This document shows, in pieces, positions 44,037 to 54,317 of a DNA stretch of 64,000 nucleotides (its first letter is position 1; each line of letters starts with the position of its first letter). Origin of the DNA: Polytrichum commune (taxonomy: Eukaryota > Streptophyta > Polytrichopsida > Polytrichales > Polytrichaceae). The notes beneath the pieces were generated by a model. The model did not search any database. It saw only the letters and a program-made list of their open reading frames with translations, and was not told the DNA's origin. The stretch covers positions 31,200,144 to 31,264,143 of the forward strand of contig OX485809.1 of the NCBI GenBank assembly GCA_950295325.1, read 5' to 3'. A program made the translations under genes and the position numbers.

Positions 44037-45551
44037 AGAGCAACCCCATGCCTTGAAAGGGAGCCAAGAATATGGGCCCTCTACTACCAGCCTACCGGCA
44101 AAGAGGAGGCCAAAAACCTGGTGGTGGTAGTCACCCAACCTTTAACCTTTAACCCCAAATTCACATAGGATATTCCTTGAGAAAGAATCCTTGTCGCATG
44201 TGTTCATTTTTTAATTTTCTTCGGGGAGATCGATGGCTATAGATGTAAATCCAAATGTATAAGGGGAGGGTGTAGTAGGGTACAAATCACCTCAAAATTT
44301 ATGAACTATCCATTCTTTTTTTCAATAATTTTTTTTTGCATCGAAAGCATGTGTCAGTTTCGAACAACTTGCAGGGTTTCTCAAGCTTTTTCTTGCCTCA
44401 TTCCTCTATACGGCTAGTAACACTCCAAATTTCACGGCAACTTCAACTAAGAAATTCGAGCTCCACATACTAGCTCCCCTCTCCACTTGAAAAATTTGCA
44501 AAAACTACGAAACTCTGCTGTACTCGATGTCGTGTACATAGGGTTGTCGGAAACTGCAAACAGAAGCGCATTTCTTATAAAATTTCGGGAGAATTTGTGA
44601 AGTGAGATTATGCAAATCCAAACGGCCAGAGTACAGCTCATAGCAAGTGCAACTTCAATAAATTTTTCGAGCTACTTTGAGCGGTTAGGTCTTCGGCCAA
44701 TGAACTCCGAGTACACGTGAACCATGTATACACAAAACCGGTGGTTTTGTGCCACGACATGGTATTGCATGATAGCCTGAAACTTTCGAGCTTCATAGAA
44801 ATTACAGTCCATCCTCAAATTCATTATTTTTGGTGTCGTTGGGTTGATCTCATAGATTTGTACAATCACTCTTTAATGAAATTTTCTAGAACAATTCGGC
44901 AAATGCCTTCAAATTCGGATTGAAAATAGTCGAGGATAGTTTTTGTCCTCCATGTCAATTTGGGGTTAATGGCACACATTGACAGTTGCCGGTGGAATGA
45001 CTCCCCTTGCACACAAATATGTAGCCCAGAACTTCAGATGCCATAAGGGAATTGCCCAAGACTACTAGCTATTGGACAAATTCTTGGGCTAACTGAACCC
45101 CCTGCTGAAGCTGAATAATGTTATGGGTTCATCATGTAGTCGATCAACAATAGTTTCTCCATGTTTATACGACTTGCGATTTTGGTCTTAGTCGACAACA
45201 ATTTTGACTCGATTTTAACATGAGATGGATAATCCCACTGTTGTTAATGTAGTGACCAGTTCTAACACCTCCTGTCAAAACAATGTTGATTGGGTCATGT
45301 TGCAACGTTCATTGGCCCATCCTTGGTTCAAATGGGCCAGGGCAAGATGTCGACCTCTTTGAGTTGGGCCTCTACCAATACTATTTGAGGTGGAAATGCA
45401 AGCAATTCTATTATAGCATATATATCTTTAAAGAAAAGTGACCCCAAAATTAGCATCAAAAGTCCCAAATTAGTTTAGAGGGAGCCACTTGAGATGGATA
45501 CCCACAAACCTATGGAGGTCATGTTTGTACTACACACCCTTTACCTTGTTG
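44037..45551. other. No gene recognised
   Basis: Small ORFs on both strands (44447-44641, 44672-44869, 44717-44923) without motifs. A short scrap near 45475-45530 (CCACAAACCTATGGAGGTCA) resembles family E. Confidence 0.5.
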
Positions 45552-45767
45552 CTACAATGACCATCCCAATTAGTGAGTGTTACTATTTGGAGTTCCGTAG
45601 TGCAATAACATCTTACTCAAGTGTTCAATGTTTACTAACGAAAGTTCAATAGGTTGTTTGGACATTATAGAACATAAATAACTTTTCTTCATAATATTCT
45701 CATTGCATAGTTATAGCACTGCATAATTCCGAATACTCACACTCACTAATTGGGATAATTGGTGTAG
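45552..45767. mobile_element. MITE, family D
   Basis: 216 bp. The left arm reads CTACAATGACCATCCCAATT then AGTGAGTGTTACTATTTGG. The right arm reverse complemented reads CTACACCAATTATCCCAATT then AGTGAGTGTGAGTATTCGG. The interior GAAAGTTCAATAGGTTGTTT matches the array units at 50099-51314 in reverse. Non-coding; superfamily not assigned. Confidence 0.75.
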
Positions 45768-46813
45768 TGTTAGGTGCCCAACTCAGTGAGGTGGCCATTC
45801 AACTAACACCAATGCCATTGGGGCCTTCTTTTCTTGGTATGATGCATGTCAAACTGTTCCAGAAGGGGGGCGGGGCTGCTAGTGTTGTTGCCTTCTGTCA
45901 CACAGAAGCTACTGCACTCCGCCACTCTAGGGAATTAGCTGGTTCGAAACCATGCTAATGTACTTTCAATCCCACTAGCACTTTGGCTTCCCCAACTCTG
46001 AAATCAATTTTATCCCATTGCCAACACATGAGCTTTTCTAAACCACTCTCTTGAGAAAACCAGATTCGGGAGCTTGAAATTAGTACCGCGTAACCCTGGC
46101 CGTGAAATCTTCTGTCTACTGGACGGAAAAAACTAGCTAGGTGGCCACGTGCCTCATGTGTTTCCAAAAGAAATAAAAAAGGAAATTAGTACCTTGTCTC
46201 ATTGTTACAGCCTTTTCAAAGCTCTGTGACTCCGATCCTGGTAATATTTACTCACTTACCTCATAAGTTTCACGTCTTTTACCCATTGTCATGGAAATCA
46301 CAATATGACGCAATCTTTACACTTGTGAATTATTATATACTGCAGTAACTCTGCAGGGGGGGGGGGTTAATTTATGGGACATGTAGATGTGAGAGTGTGT
46401 GTGTGGGGGTGTGTGGGCTTTATTTTATTTTATTTTATTTCCATAAATTCACACATGTGAGGTGTCTACGGTAACTGTAAATTGCTGCAACCAAGCATGG
46501 TTATAGAATGTATACAAATGAGCTTCAGCCTCTCAAGATATATGGCTGGTTCTTTGGCTTCTTGGACTTTAAAATCTATTTCATTGCATTGGGAGTACAA
46601 AGTCCAATATTGTTGCTTTGTGATAGTCTGTCATTGCACTTTGAATCGGGCTTCTGCAATGTCAATACACCATTGATGGTATGTAATGGCACTTATTATT
46701 CGGGGTCACACATTACTATAACATTTTATTGTTAATGTAAAATTTTACCAAGTGAAGATGGTAAAGTTGTATAGTATCCAAACAACCACTTTGACCTTTG
46801 TTGGGGAAAATGA
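45768..46813. other. No gene recognised
   Basis: A G-run at about 46356-46366, (TG)n near 46394-46410 and (TTTTA)n near 46421-46440 are the only notable items. ORFs 46482-46735 have no domain. Confidence 0.5.
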
Positions 46814-47337
46814 GGGGCGGTTTACACTATGGACCAAGAGCCATGACCAAGAAAATTAAATCATTTTCATGGTCACAGCTCTTGGCCAAGAGCCGTGACC
46901 ATGAAAAATAACAAATGGATTTTTGAGTGGCTTGGTCACTCTTGTAGTGTAAAGTGGATTTGGACCAGGACAACTTTGGGCTGATTTTTTTAATATTTCT
47001 ATCCCAACGATCTACAGTAACGTCAAAAAAAATCGAGATTTTTATTTTATTTTTATTTATTTTTATTTTTTCGGCCAATGGCTGATTTTCAGCCTTACGG
47101 CTCCCTTGATTTCCGTTGAGTCGAGCATTTTGCCTCGCCTCAACGGAAAACCCGTTGGACCATGGCACATTATCCAAATGGCAGATTTTAGTAGTTTTTG
47201 GGGACCTCAAAGTTAGTGGTCATTCTCCTTTTTTCAAGGTAGTGTAAAGCCAAATGGGACCAAGAGCACTTTACTCTCCAATCAGAGATTTTAGAATTTC
47301 ATGGTCATGGCTCTTGGTCCATAGTGTAAACCGCCCC
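46814..47337. mobile_element. PIF/Harbinger-like MITE with TGA duplication
   Basis: Inverted ends of 35 bp, identical, start GGGGCGGTTTACACTATGG and continue ACCAAGAGCCATGACC. TGA flanks both sides (46811-46813, 47338-47340). Length is 524 bp. An internal palindrome near the left arm (CATTTTCATGGTCAC...AAGAGCCGTGACCATG) repeats the arm sequence, a sign of internal rearrangement. The ORF on the minus strand spans most of it but has no transposase motif. Confidence 0.82.
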
Positions 47338-47481
47338 TGAGATCCACAGTAGAAAATTATAGTACAATGTAACTCCAGATACTAAGTGACACTAAATGAC
47401 ATAGACAATGTAGTCCTATTAATAACTCTATTCTCTACTAAATGATTGGTACATGATCAATGAGTGGCTCTCACTAGGTAT

Positions 47482-47700
47482 CTACACTAAATATTGTGTG
47501 TCACCAATTCCAATGTTCTTGCTCAATATTGATTGTAAACCGCCCATGTGGTGTCACCGACACTAGATGTAAACCTAACATTATTTGTCATCCCTTGTAA
47601 ACAAATTTGGGCATTATAGATTTACAATGTTGCAATTGCTGTCAATTACTAAGTGATTTCTTACCCAAATTTCAATCATTCATGACAATACGTTGTTGGG
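47482..47700 (+). repeat. Family C element, partial
   Basis: Starts CTACACTAAATATTGTGTGT then CACCAATTCC. It runs through GATGTAAACCTAACATTATT and TGTCATCC to CAATCATTCATGACAATA. It serves as the uninterrupted reference for 51852-52770. The far end is missing. Confidence 0.6.
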
Positions 47701-48714
47701 TACATAGAGTTTTGCTATGGGAAAACACAGGGTCTCTAGCTAGAACTAGTGTAAGCCCAAGGTATGGGGGAGAATCATAGTGCAAATAGTTGGTTGTGCC
47801 ATTAAAATACCAAATTTATGTGTCCATTACCAAAAGAAAACCCCATGTAAAGGATTAAATCTTTAAAAATATTGTTAGCACTCAATTGAGAGCCACATGT
47901 GCATAACTACTCCAAATAATGTATACTATGATGTTTTAGAAAGCCAACACAAAGATATACAAACTATAAATTATTTAAAGTAATGTAATTTACCATTCAA
48001 AGTGTATAGTGTGTTGAAATTGAGACTTCAAAATTCAATGGCAGCCATACACCCCTTCGCTTCAAAAGCCATTTTTTTTGGAAAAAAAATCGAATAAAGT
48101 GCGCCATGAATTTTTGGAAACCCAACACCATCATTTATGCTCCCTAAAAAAACATAGATAAAAAATCCATTCTGTCCAGTTTCTAAAGCTCTTTAAAAAT
48201 GGATTTCCTAAATCCAGTGACAATTCTACACGCCTCAGGGAGTGCACTATTCATTAAAACCAAGCATCACGTGCGTGCATGCCCCTTATTAAAATACCCC
48301 TGTATACATTTTATTTTTGCTAAAATCAAGCAATATACTTACAAATCTTATTGCTTTAAAATACATTTCCATACGTACACAAGGGTCCAAAAACAAATAT
48401 AGAAATTGTATATAACATGTGTACAAATGTTTGGAAATGCAAAAATATGGCCCTATTATATGTATAATATCAAATCATGGATTTTTAGTTATAAAGTCGT
48501 TACTTAGTGAATGAAAAAACACATGATTCTTGGTCCAGGTCTGACTTGAACGCGTAAACGCGTAAATGCGTACTTTACATATATTTTTCTATAGCCTCAT
48601 GTATATCTACTTCTTGCTTAATAGCAATATGTCTCTTGTACGTACATTTTGTACATGCTTGTTTTAAATAATATCCCTTTTGTGCACCCACGTGTATAAA
48701 TACAGTACTTGAAC
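47701..48714. other. No gene recognised
   Basis: AT-rich, with an unremarkable ORF at 48199-48402. GCGTAAACGCGTAAATGCG near 48550 is a short local repeat. Confidence 0.5.
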
Positions 48715-48723
48715 AGTGCACTC

Positions 48724-48969
48724 GGCTGGGGATTCGTGGCACTCAAGTAAAATCATCCATCCAAGATATCGTGGATGAAGTGGCTCCAATAAAAAAAGCC
48801 CCCCTATGGGGTTGAGGGCCGATTCATTCGAATGTGACGTCACTAGACTAATTCGGGGCCTTTGACTCTATTTCCGGAATCAAATTACCCAAAAATAGCC
48901 ATTTAGATGATTCGTGTGTTTTTTTCATCCGCACGGATGATTTTACTTGAGTGCCACGAATCTCCGGCC
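48724..48969. mobile_element. Mutator-type MITE, copy 2 (9 bp duplication)
   Basis: 246 bp between perfect 9 bp repeats AGTGCACTC (48715-48723 and 48970-48978). Arms of about 35 bp start GGCTGGG then GATTCGTGGCACTCAAGTAA. The interior is almost identical to 28370-28614, for example GACGTCACTAGACTAATTCG. Two copies this close in sequence with intact duplications imply recent movement. Confidence 0.87.
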
Positions 48970-49235
48970 AGTGCACTCCCTGGGCTACACACTCACACTT
49001 CCATATCCATAACTTTTATATCCTATGTCCAAACTAAGATTTAATGGTTTTCTAGAAAGCTATAAACATGATACAAATACTTCAAAAATACGAGAACAAA
49101 CCAACAACTTGCCACATTTCCACAAGCATTCAAAGCACCTGCTCTTGGATTCCGACGGCTATAAAGTGACCTTCATTCTAAGAGGGATAATTTTCTCACA
49201 ACAACTCCAAATAAAATGATCTAAGCATCATTGAT

Positions 49236-49451
49236 TAATTCTATTCGATCATGCACGAGGACCCACATAGTAAAAATTCATTGAAACAACATTTGGTTGA
49301 GGACCCAGTTACACATGGCTTCACACTACACTTGAAGATCCGTGACCACACCACATGATTTTGACGGTGTCTCGGGACGGCCTTTGGACACTTCCTCTCA
49401 GGCTCTCACAGCTTCACGGTCACGGCTCTTGGCTCGTGTGTGAAGTGGCCC
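49236..49451 (-). mobile_element. Family H MITE, truncated copy
   Basis: Begins mid-element at TGATTAATTCTATTCGATCA. It continues GCACGAGGACCCACATAG and CACACTACACTTGAAGATCC and ends GCTCGTGTGTGAAGTGGCCC, followed by TCA. It corresponds to the second half of 27795-28296. The other half is absent. Confidence 0.65.
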
Positions 49452-49900
49452 TCAGAAGGGGCATTCTTCTTGTATCTGTTTTGAAGATCAACTGGTTATG
49501 GTGACATGTAGACAAGTACTGCAGACAAGTAGGTTAGGCATGCAGGTGGTACTAAGTAAGGGTAGAAAAGAAAGGGATAGAGATTAGAGAGGCATTCAAT
49601 GACGTCGATCCCGCCTGAATCGGGTACAGCAATGGCAGACGCATGTGTTGAGGCCCAATGTGTGGAAGAGTCGTTTCACCAAATCGTCGTGCAATATACT
49701 CACTTACACACCTATAAATAAGCTTGCCCCCACCCCCCTGGCCAAGGACGGTAATATAAGTTATTGTCACTCAATCACACTCATAATACGGGCGTCACTC
49801 ACTCACTTGCTTGCTTTGCTTGCTTGCTCACTCACTCACTGGCTGCTTGAGACACCGACGTGGGCTCCAATTGATTTGATTGTCAGCAGCAAGAGCAGCA
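49452..49900. other. No gene recognised
   Basis: Contains (CTTGCTTG)n and (CACT)n patches near 49800-49840. The 153-codon frame 49645-50106 crosses these repeats and the array start and is not credible. Confidence 0.5.
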
Positions 49901-49935
49901 GGCAAGGCAAGGCAAGGCAAGGCAAGGCAGGGCAG
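49901..49935. repeat. (GGCAA)n microsatellite
   Basis: Seven GGCAA or GGCAG pentamers in tandem. Confidence 0.95.
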
Positions 49936-50016
49936 TGGCCGTCCTCTTCAACTGGCCTCATTCACTTCATGAAAGAGATCTCTTTCTTTCTCACCAGGGC
50001 ACGGCCAAGACACGAC

Positions 50017-51314
50017 CATTTTCTTCTTTTTGGAGATATGGAACTTAATTTCTCGGGTGCATTGAGTTCAGCACGAGGGTCATGCGTCATGAGACAAGTA
50101 CACTGATTATCCCAGTGAATTAAGTTAGTGCACTGATTATCTCAGTGAATTAAGTTAGTGCCTGTTACAATGCGGGGTTATGCAGTGCCATGACTGTTTA
50201 ATGGGACTGTAATAGTTTACCAGTATACGTCATTCGTGTTCTATAATGTTTGAACAACCTATTGAACTTTTGTTAGTGAAGATTGAACTCATGAGTGAAC
50301 CGTTATTGCACCGCGTAACTCCAGATAGTAACACACACTGATTGGGATAATTAGTGTCCTCATCTTCATTTTCTTCTTTTGGAAAAATGAAACTTGGTTT
50401 TTTGGGTGCATTGAGTTCAGCACGAAAATCATGTGTCACGAGACGAGTACATTGATTATCCCAGTGAATTAGTGCCTGTTACAATGCGGAGTTATGTAGT
50501 GCCATGATTGTTCAATGGGAATGTAATAGTTTACCAATAAACGTCATTCGTGTTCTATAATGTTTGAACAACTTATTAAACTTTTGTTAGTGAAGATTGA
50601 ACTCATGAGTGAGCTATTATTGCATTGCGTAATTCCAAATAGTAACACACACTAATTGGGATAATTAGTGTACTCATCTTCATTTTCTTCTTTTGGAAAA
50701 ACGAAATTTGGTTTTTTGGGTGCATTGAGTTTAGCACGAGGGTCATGTGTCACGTGACGAGTACACTGATTATCCCAGTGAATTAAGTTAGTGCCTGTTA
50801 CTATGCGGAGTTATGTAGTGCCATGACTGTTTAATGGGACTGTAATACTTTACCAGTAAACGTCATTTGTGTTTTATAATGTTTGAACAACCTATTGAAC
50901 TTTTGTTAGTGAAGATTGAACTTGTGAGTGAGCCGTTATTGCACTGCGTAACTCCAAATAGCAACACACACTAATTGGGATAATTAGTGTCCTCATCTTC
51001 ATTTTCTTCTTTTGGAAAAATGAAACTTGGTTTTTTGGGTGCATTGAGTTCAGCACGAGGGTCATGTGTCACGAGACGAGTACATTGATTATCCCAGTGA
51101 ATTAGTGCCTGTTACTATGCGGAGGTATGTAGTGCCATGACTGTTCAATGGGACTGTAATAGTTTACCAGTAAACGTCATTCGTGTAACCGTGTTCTATA
51201 ATGTTTGAACAACCTATTGAACTTTTGTTAGTGAAGATTGAACTCATGAGTGAGCCGTTATTGCACTGCGTAACTCCAAATAGTAACACACACTAATTGG
51301 GATAATTAGTGTAG
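50017..51314 (+). repeat. Tandem array of a family D MITE plus flank, four units
   Basis: Units begin CATTTTCTTCTTTTGG at 50017, 50367, 50681 and 51000 (spacings 350, 314 and 319). Each has about 80 bp of flank (GGTGCATTGAGTTCAGCACG...ACGAGACGAG) followed by a complete family D MITE, for example 51081-51314. The MITE reads from ATTATCCCAGTGAATTAGTG to CACACACTAATTGGGATAATTAGTGT. The longer first unit contains a 34-36 bp internal duplication of CACTGATTATCCCAGTGAAT. Small point differences separate the units. Non-coding. Confidence 0.93.
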
Positions 51315-51851
51315 TCATCTGTCTGGACATGATTCACTGCCACTCAAGGTGGGTCACGAGTGAGTTAAGGTAGATGGGTCTTTTTAAGTAGCTCATATTC
51401 TTAACCGGAACCCCAAATTTGATTAGTATGTGGTTCGATGAGGATCAAAGAGAAAATGTTGTAAAGACACATGTTGAAAAGAGATTGGACTACATTTCCA
51501 AAGATTAATAACTACTCTACACTTAGTAGTGAACACAATCAGGAGGACTTTTGTGCCTAGTTAAGAAATCAACAAACTTGAACTTCCAATAACTATTACT
51601 AAATAAGGGAAAATCCAATTTCAATCCGGTTTTTGGAGATTTTCATTGTAGATTTGCTAATGCAACATAAGTTTTGTTGTGTAAATTTAGTCGACAGAAG
51701 TTAAAGAGCATGAAAACTTGAACCAAATAACACCCACATACCTTATATACTTGTACCCAAAACAAGCCAAAATCCTCCAAGTAAGGATAGGATAGGATAG
51801 GATAGAACCCTCCTTATGTGTCAATTTTAAATTACATCAAGTAGTGACCCT
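51315..51851. other. No gene recognised
   Basis: No ORF. (GGATA)n at about 51785-51805 is the only repeat. Confidence 0.5.
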
Positions 51852-52770
51852 AGTACACCATATATGGTATTTAGTGTCACCAATTCTAGTTGTCTTTCTC
51901 AAGACTAATTGTAAATTGCTTGTGTAGTGTCACTAACTTTTAATGTAAACCTGAAACCCCCGGGGGTGGACTCTTTGTTGGAAACATAAATGATGTGCGT
52001 GGGTCACTATGAAACTAAACTCCCTATATACAAGAAGTTTATAGAGGAAAACAAACGTATATGTACTAACAACATGCTAGAAAATGGACTCTTGTATTTA
52101 TACTAACCTTCTTTAATTAATGTGATAAATGCCTCCATTACATATACAAACTATAAACCATGAACTAAATAGGCCTTATTATATAAGAATTCCACTTCCG
52201 CTTTCCAATGAGAAAGTCATTAAACTTTTTTCATCCATAGGATGTAACTCTACAATTATATCAAATATACAAAGATAAGAGCACTATAACTTAGCCATAA
52301 TCTGGAGAGCAAAAGTCAAGGAAGCTCATGAGCACTCCAAAAGCCTTTAGTTTGTATAAACCTAGAATGCAAATGCAAACCCTAACACGAACAGACATGG
52401 TAGTCACTAAGAATATGACCATATGCACAACAATGAATGAAAACGCAAATTGGATGAAACCAACGCATCTACTGTCATTTTTTTTTCTCTAAACCTTAAG
52501 GCCCCCTTTTGTATATTTACCTTTATTTCAAAAAAATAAAGAATGGCCTTTTTAAATGTACATAATAAAGAAAATTAATACCTCTCCCTTATGTATACTA
52601 TGTGCGCTAATGCCTCCAATAACACCCCTTCTTACATCGTGTTGGTCCACCCCCGGGCCTTAAACACTATTTGTCCTTCCTTATAAAAACATGTGGGCAT
52701 CATAGATTTACAGTGTTGCAATTATTGTCACTTAGTAAATGACTTTTCATCCAAATTTCAATCATCCTTG
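51852..52770 (+). mobile_element. Family C element interrupted by a family I element
   Basis: The left part to about 51956 reads AGTACACCATATATGGTATT then TAGTGTCACCAATTC and TTTTAATGTAAACCT. The right part resumes at about 52661 with AAACACTATTTGTCCTTCC and AATTTCAATCATCCTTGAC. Joined against 47482-47700, the two parts are consecutive. Confidence 0.65.
51957..52660 (-). mobile_element. MITE-like element, family I copy 2
   Basis: Starts CCCCGGGGGTGGACTCTTTG and ends GGTCCACCCCCGGGCC. It is 704 bp, close to the 708 bp of copy 1, and in the opposite orientation to 40659-41366. It sits between two consecutive blocks of a family C element, so it moved after that family. Flanks read TGAAA and TTAAA, a possible degraded duplication. 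Confidence 0.68.
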
Positions 52771-53067
52771 ACAATATTTCATAACATAAATGTTAGGAAG
52801 CATAATACACTAAACTGAAAGTGGATGAACTAAGAAAAAATTGGGATGCCGATACTTGTTAAATCATTCATATGAAGTGTCATCAAAAAAGTTACCACAG
52901 TGACATAAACTATCATATGACCCTAAATACAATATTCAATGTAGACTTTCCTAGTAGTCCATCAATGCTTAATAAAATCCTTAGAACATAGAAACATACA
53001 AATCTTGGATTCATGACAATGAAAATTTGGAGATGAAACCTATGACCTAGGGTTGCAAAAAATATTA

Positions 53068-53441
53068 GGGCGACTTTATACATGGCCTAGGGTTGGCCTA
53101 AGCTCCGGCATGATATTAAAGCATTAAGCCCTCAATCCAACCCAACTTTATCAAAAATTGGGTTCAACCTTGTCACATGTAAAGTGATGAGGCATGATTT
53201 TAAGTCTCAATGTTCTTGAGGGAGAATTTTAGTGTAGAGAATGAACCCTCCATGCATCATGCTGATGTTCATTATCCAACAGATGAGCCCAATCCGGCCC
53301 ATGTTGAGTTTGAGCCAAGAAATACCTTGTCTCAAATTTTTCAAGCTGCCCAAAGGTTGGCCCCAATTATTTGCCACCTAGGATGCCACCTATGACCCGC
53401 ATAGGATGACAAATGTTCGGGCCAACCCTAATATAAAGCCC
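53068..53441. mobile_element. Possible PIF/Harbinger-like MITE
   Basis: TTA precedes GGGCGACTTTATACATGGCC at the left. The right end reverse complemented reads GGGCTTTATATTAGGGTTGG, and the shared TAGGGTTGGCC lies just inside each end. Length is 374 bp. The right flank is TGG rather than TTA, and the arms pair only with a gap. Confidence 0.42.
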
Positions 53442-53542
53442 TGGGGCTAGATTTGATGAAACCAAATGATCCCATTGGTTGAGATTCTTAGAGTTTGGGC
53501 CGGCCCTCAATCTGGCCCCTAAGTGCAATAGAGGTCAAGCGT

Positions 53543-53597
53543 AAAGTCTCTCAAAGAGGGACAAAATTGTAAGTATGGTCCCTCTTTGAGAGACTTT
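53543..53597. repeat. Perfect 20 bp hairpin
   Basis: AAAGTCTCTCAAAGAGGGAC (53543-53562) and its exact reverse complement (53578-53597) enclose a 15 nt loop. No T-run follows that would suggest a bacterial-type terminator, and no gene precedes it. Confidence 0.9.
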
Positions 53598-53617
53598 TCT
53601 ATTTGGAGGCATTTTGA

Positions 53618-53700
53618 TCCAATGAACGGGGAGAACCAATGGCTACACTAAATATTGTATTTAGTATCATTTAGTATTTGGAATTATGTAAAGCTAGAAC
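53618..53700 (+). repeat. Family C terminal fragment
   Basis: GGGGAGAACCAATGG is followed by CTACACTAAATATTGTATTT and AGTATCATTTAG. This has the outer end of a family C element with no matching opposite end nearby. Confidence 0.4.
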
Positions 53701-54029
53701 TATTTTACTGTATATCTTGTTTTTATACCAATAAGAAAACGGTAGAACCGTGAGGCTCTGTCCTTTACTATGAAAGACTACAATTATAGTCGTTCACTTT
53801 GCTCATGCCAATCCATGGCTATTTACTATACCAAACTTTTCTTGGATTTTGTGCACCTTCTTCTCAAATGCAGGTCAAGAATTGAAGCTACCCATTTATT
53901 ACCCGAAATTTTTAGAATACATAATCAAGAACTGCCGAAATAACTATAGTTAACTAGATTTCTTTCAATGCATTTTAGGAAGCAATTAAAGTGTTATATA
54001 TATACACACACATATATATAATTTTAGTT
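53701..54029. other. No gene recognised
   Basis: AT-rich, ending in a mixed (TA)n(CA)n(TA)n patch at 53995-54020. Confidence 0.5.
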
Positions 54030-54317
54030 AACATCCACATTAAATAAAGTGGACCCAAAATAACAAGAACAAGTAACGTCCAAGTGTGAACGCAAAGTGG
54101 TTAGGAAATTTGCTCTTGAAATGAAGAAGATGATGCATAGTCTTTGTCCTACAGACAGAGCCAATAAACTATAGATAACATCCACATTACATAAAGTGGA
54201 CCAACAATAACAAGAACAAGTAACGTCCAAGTGTGAACACAAAGTGGTTAGGAAATTTGCTCTTAAAACGAAGAAGTTGATGCATAGTCTCTGTCCTACA
54301 GACAGAGCCAACAAAGG
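54030..54317 (+). repeat. 147 bp tandem duplication
   Basis: AACATCCACATTA starts both copies (54030 and 54177). Both contain AACAAGAACAAGTAACGTCC, GGTTAGGAAATTTGCTCTT and GTCCTACAGACAGAGCCAA. The minus-strand ORF 54024-54353 only reflects the duplication. Confidence 0.93.

Noticed and set aside
46827-47210. 127-codon minus-strand ORF as a possible transposase
   Set aside because: It sits inside a 524 bp MITE, has no catalytic motif, and begins in the inverted repeat.
49645-50106. 153-codon ORF near the MITE array
   Set aside because: It crosses a (GGCAA)n microsatellite and the start of the tandem array and has no recognisable domain.
50017-51314. CRISPR array
   Set aside because: Units are about 320 bp, with no short repeats and unique spacers, and contain an identifiable MITE.
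53543-53597. Rho-independent terminator
   Set aside because: There is no T-run after the stem, no upstream gene, and the sequence is eukaryotic.
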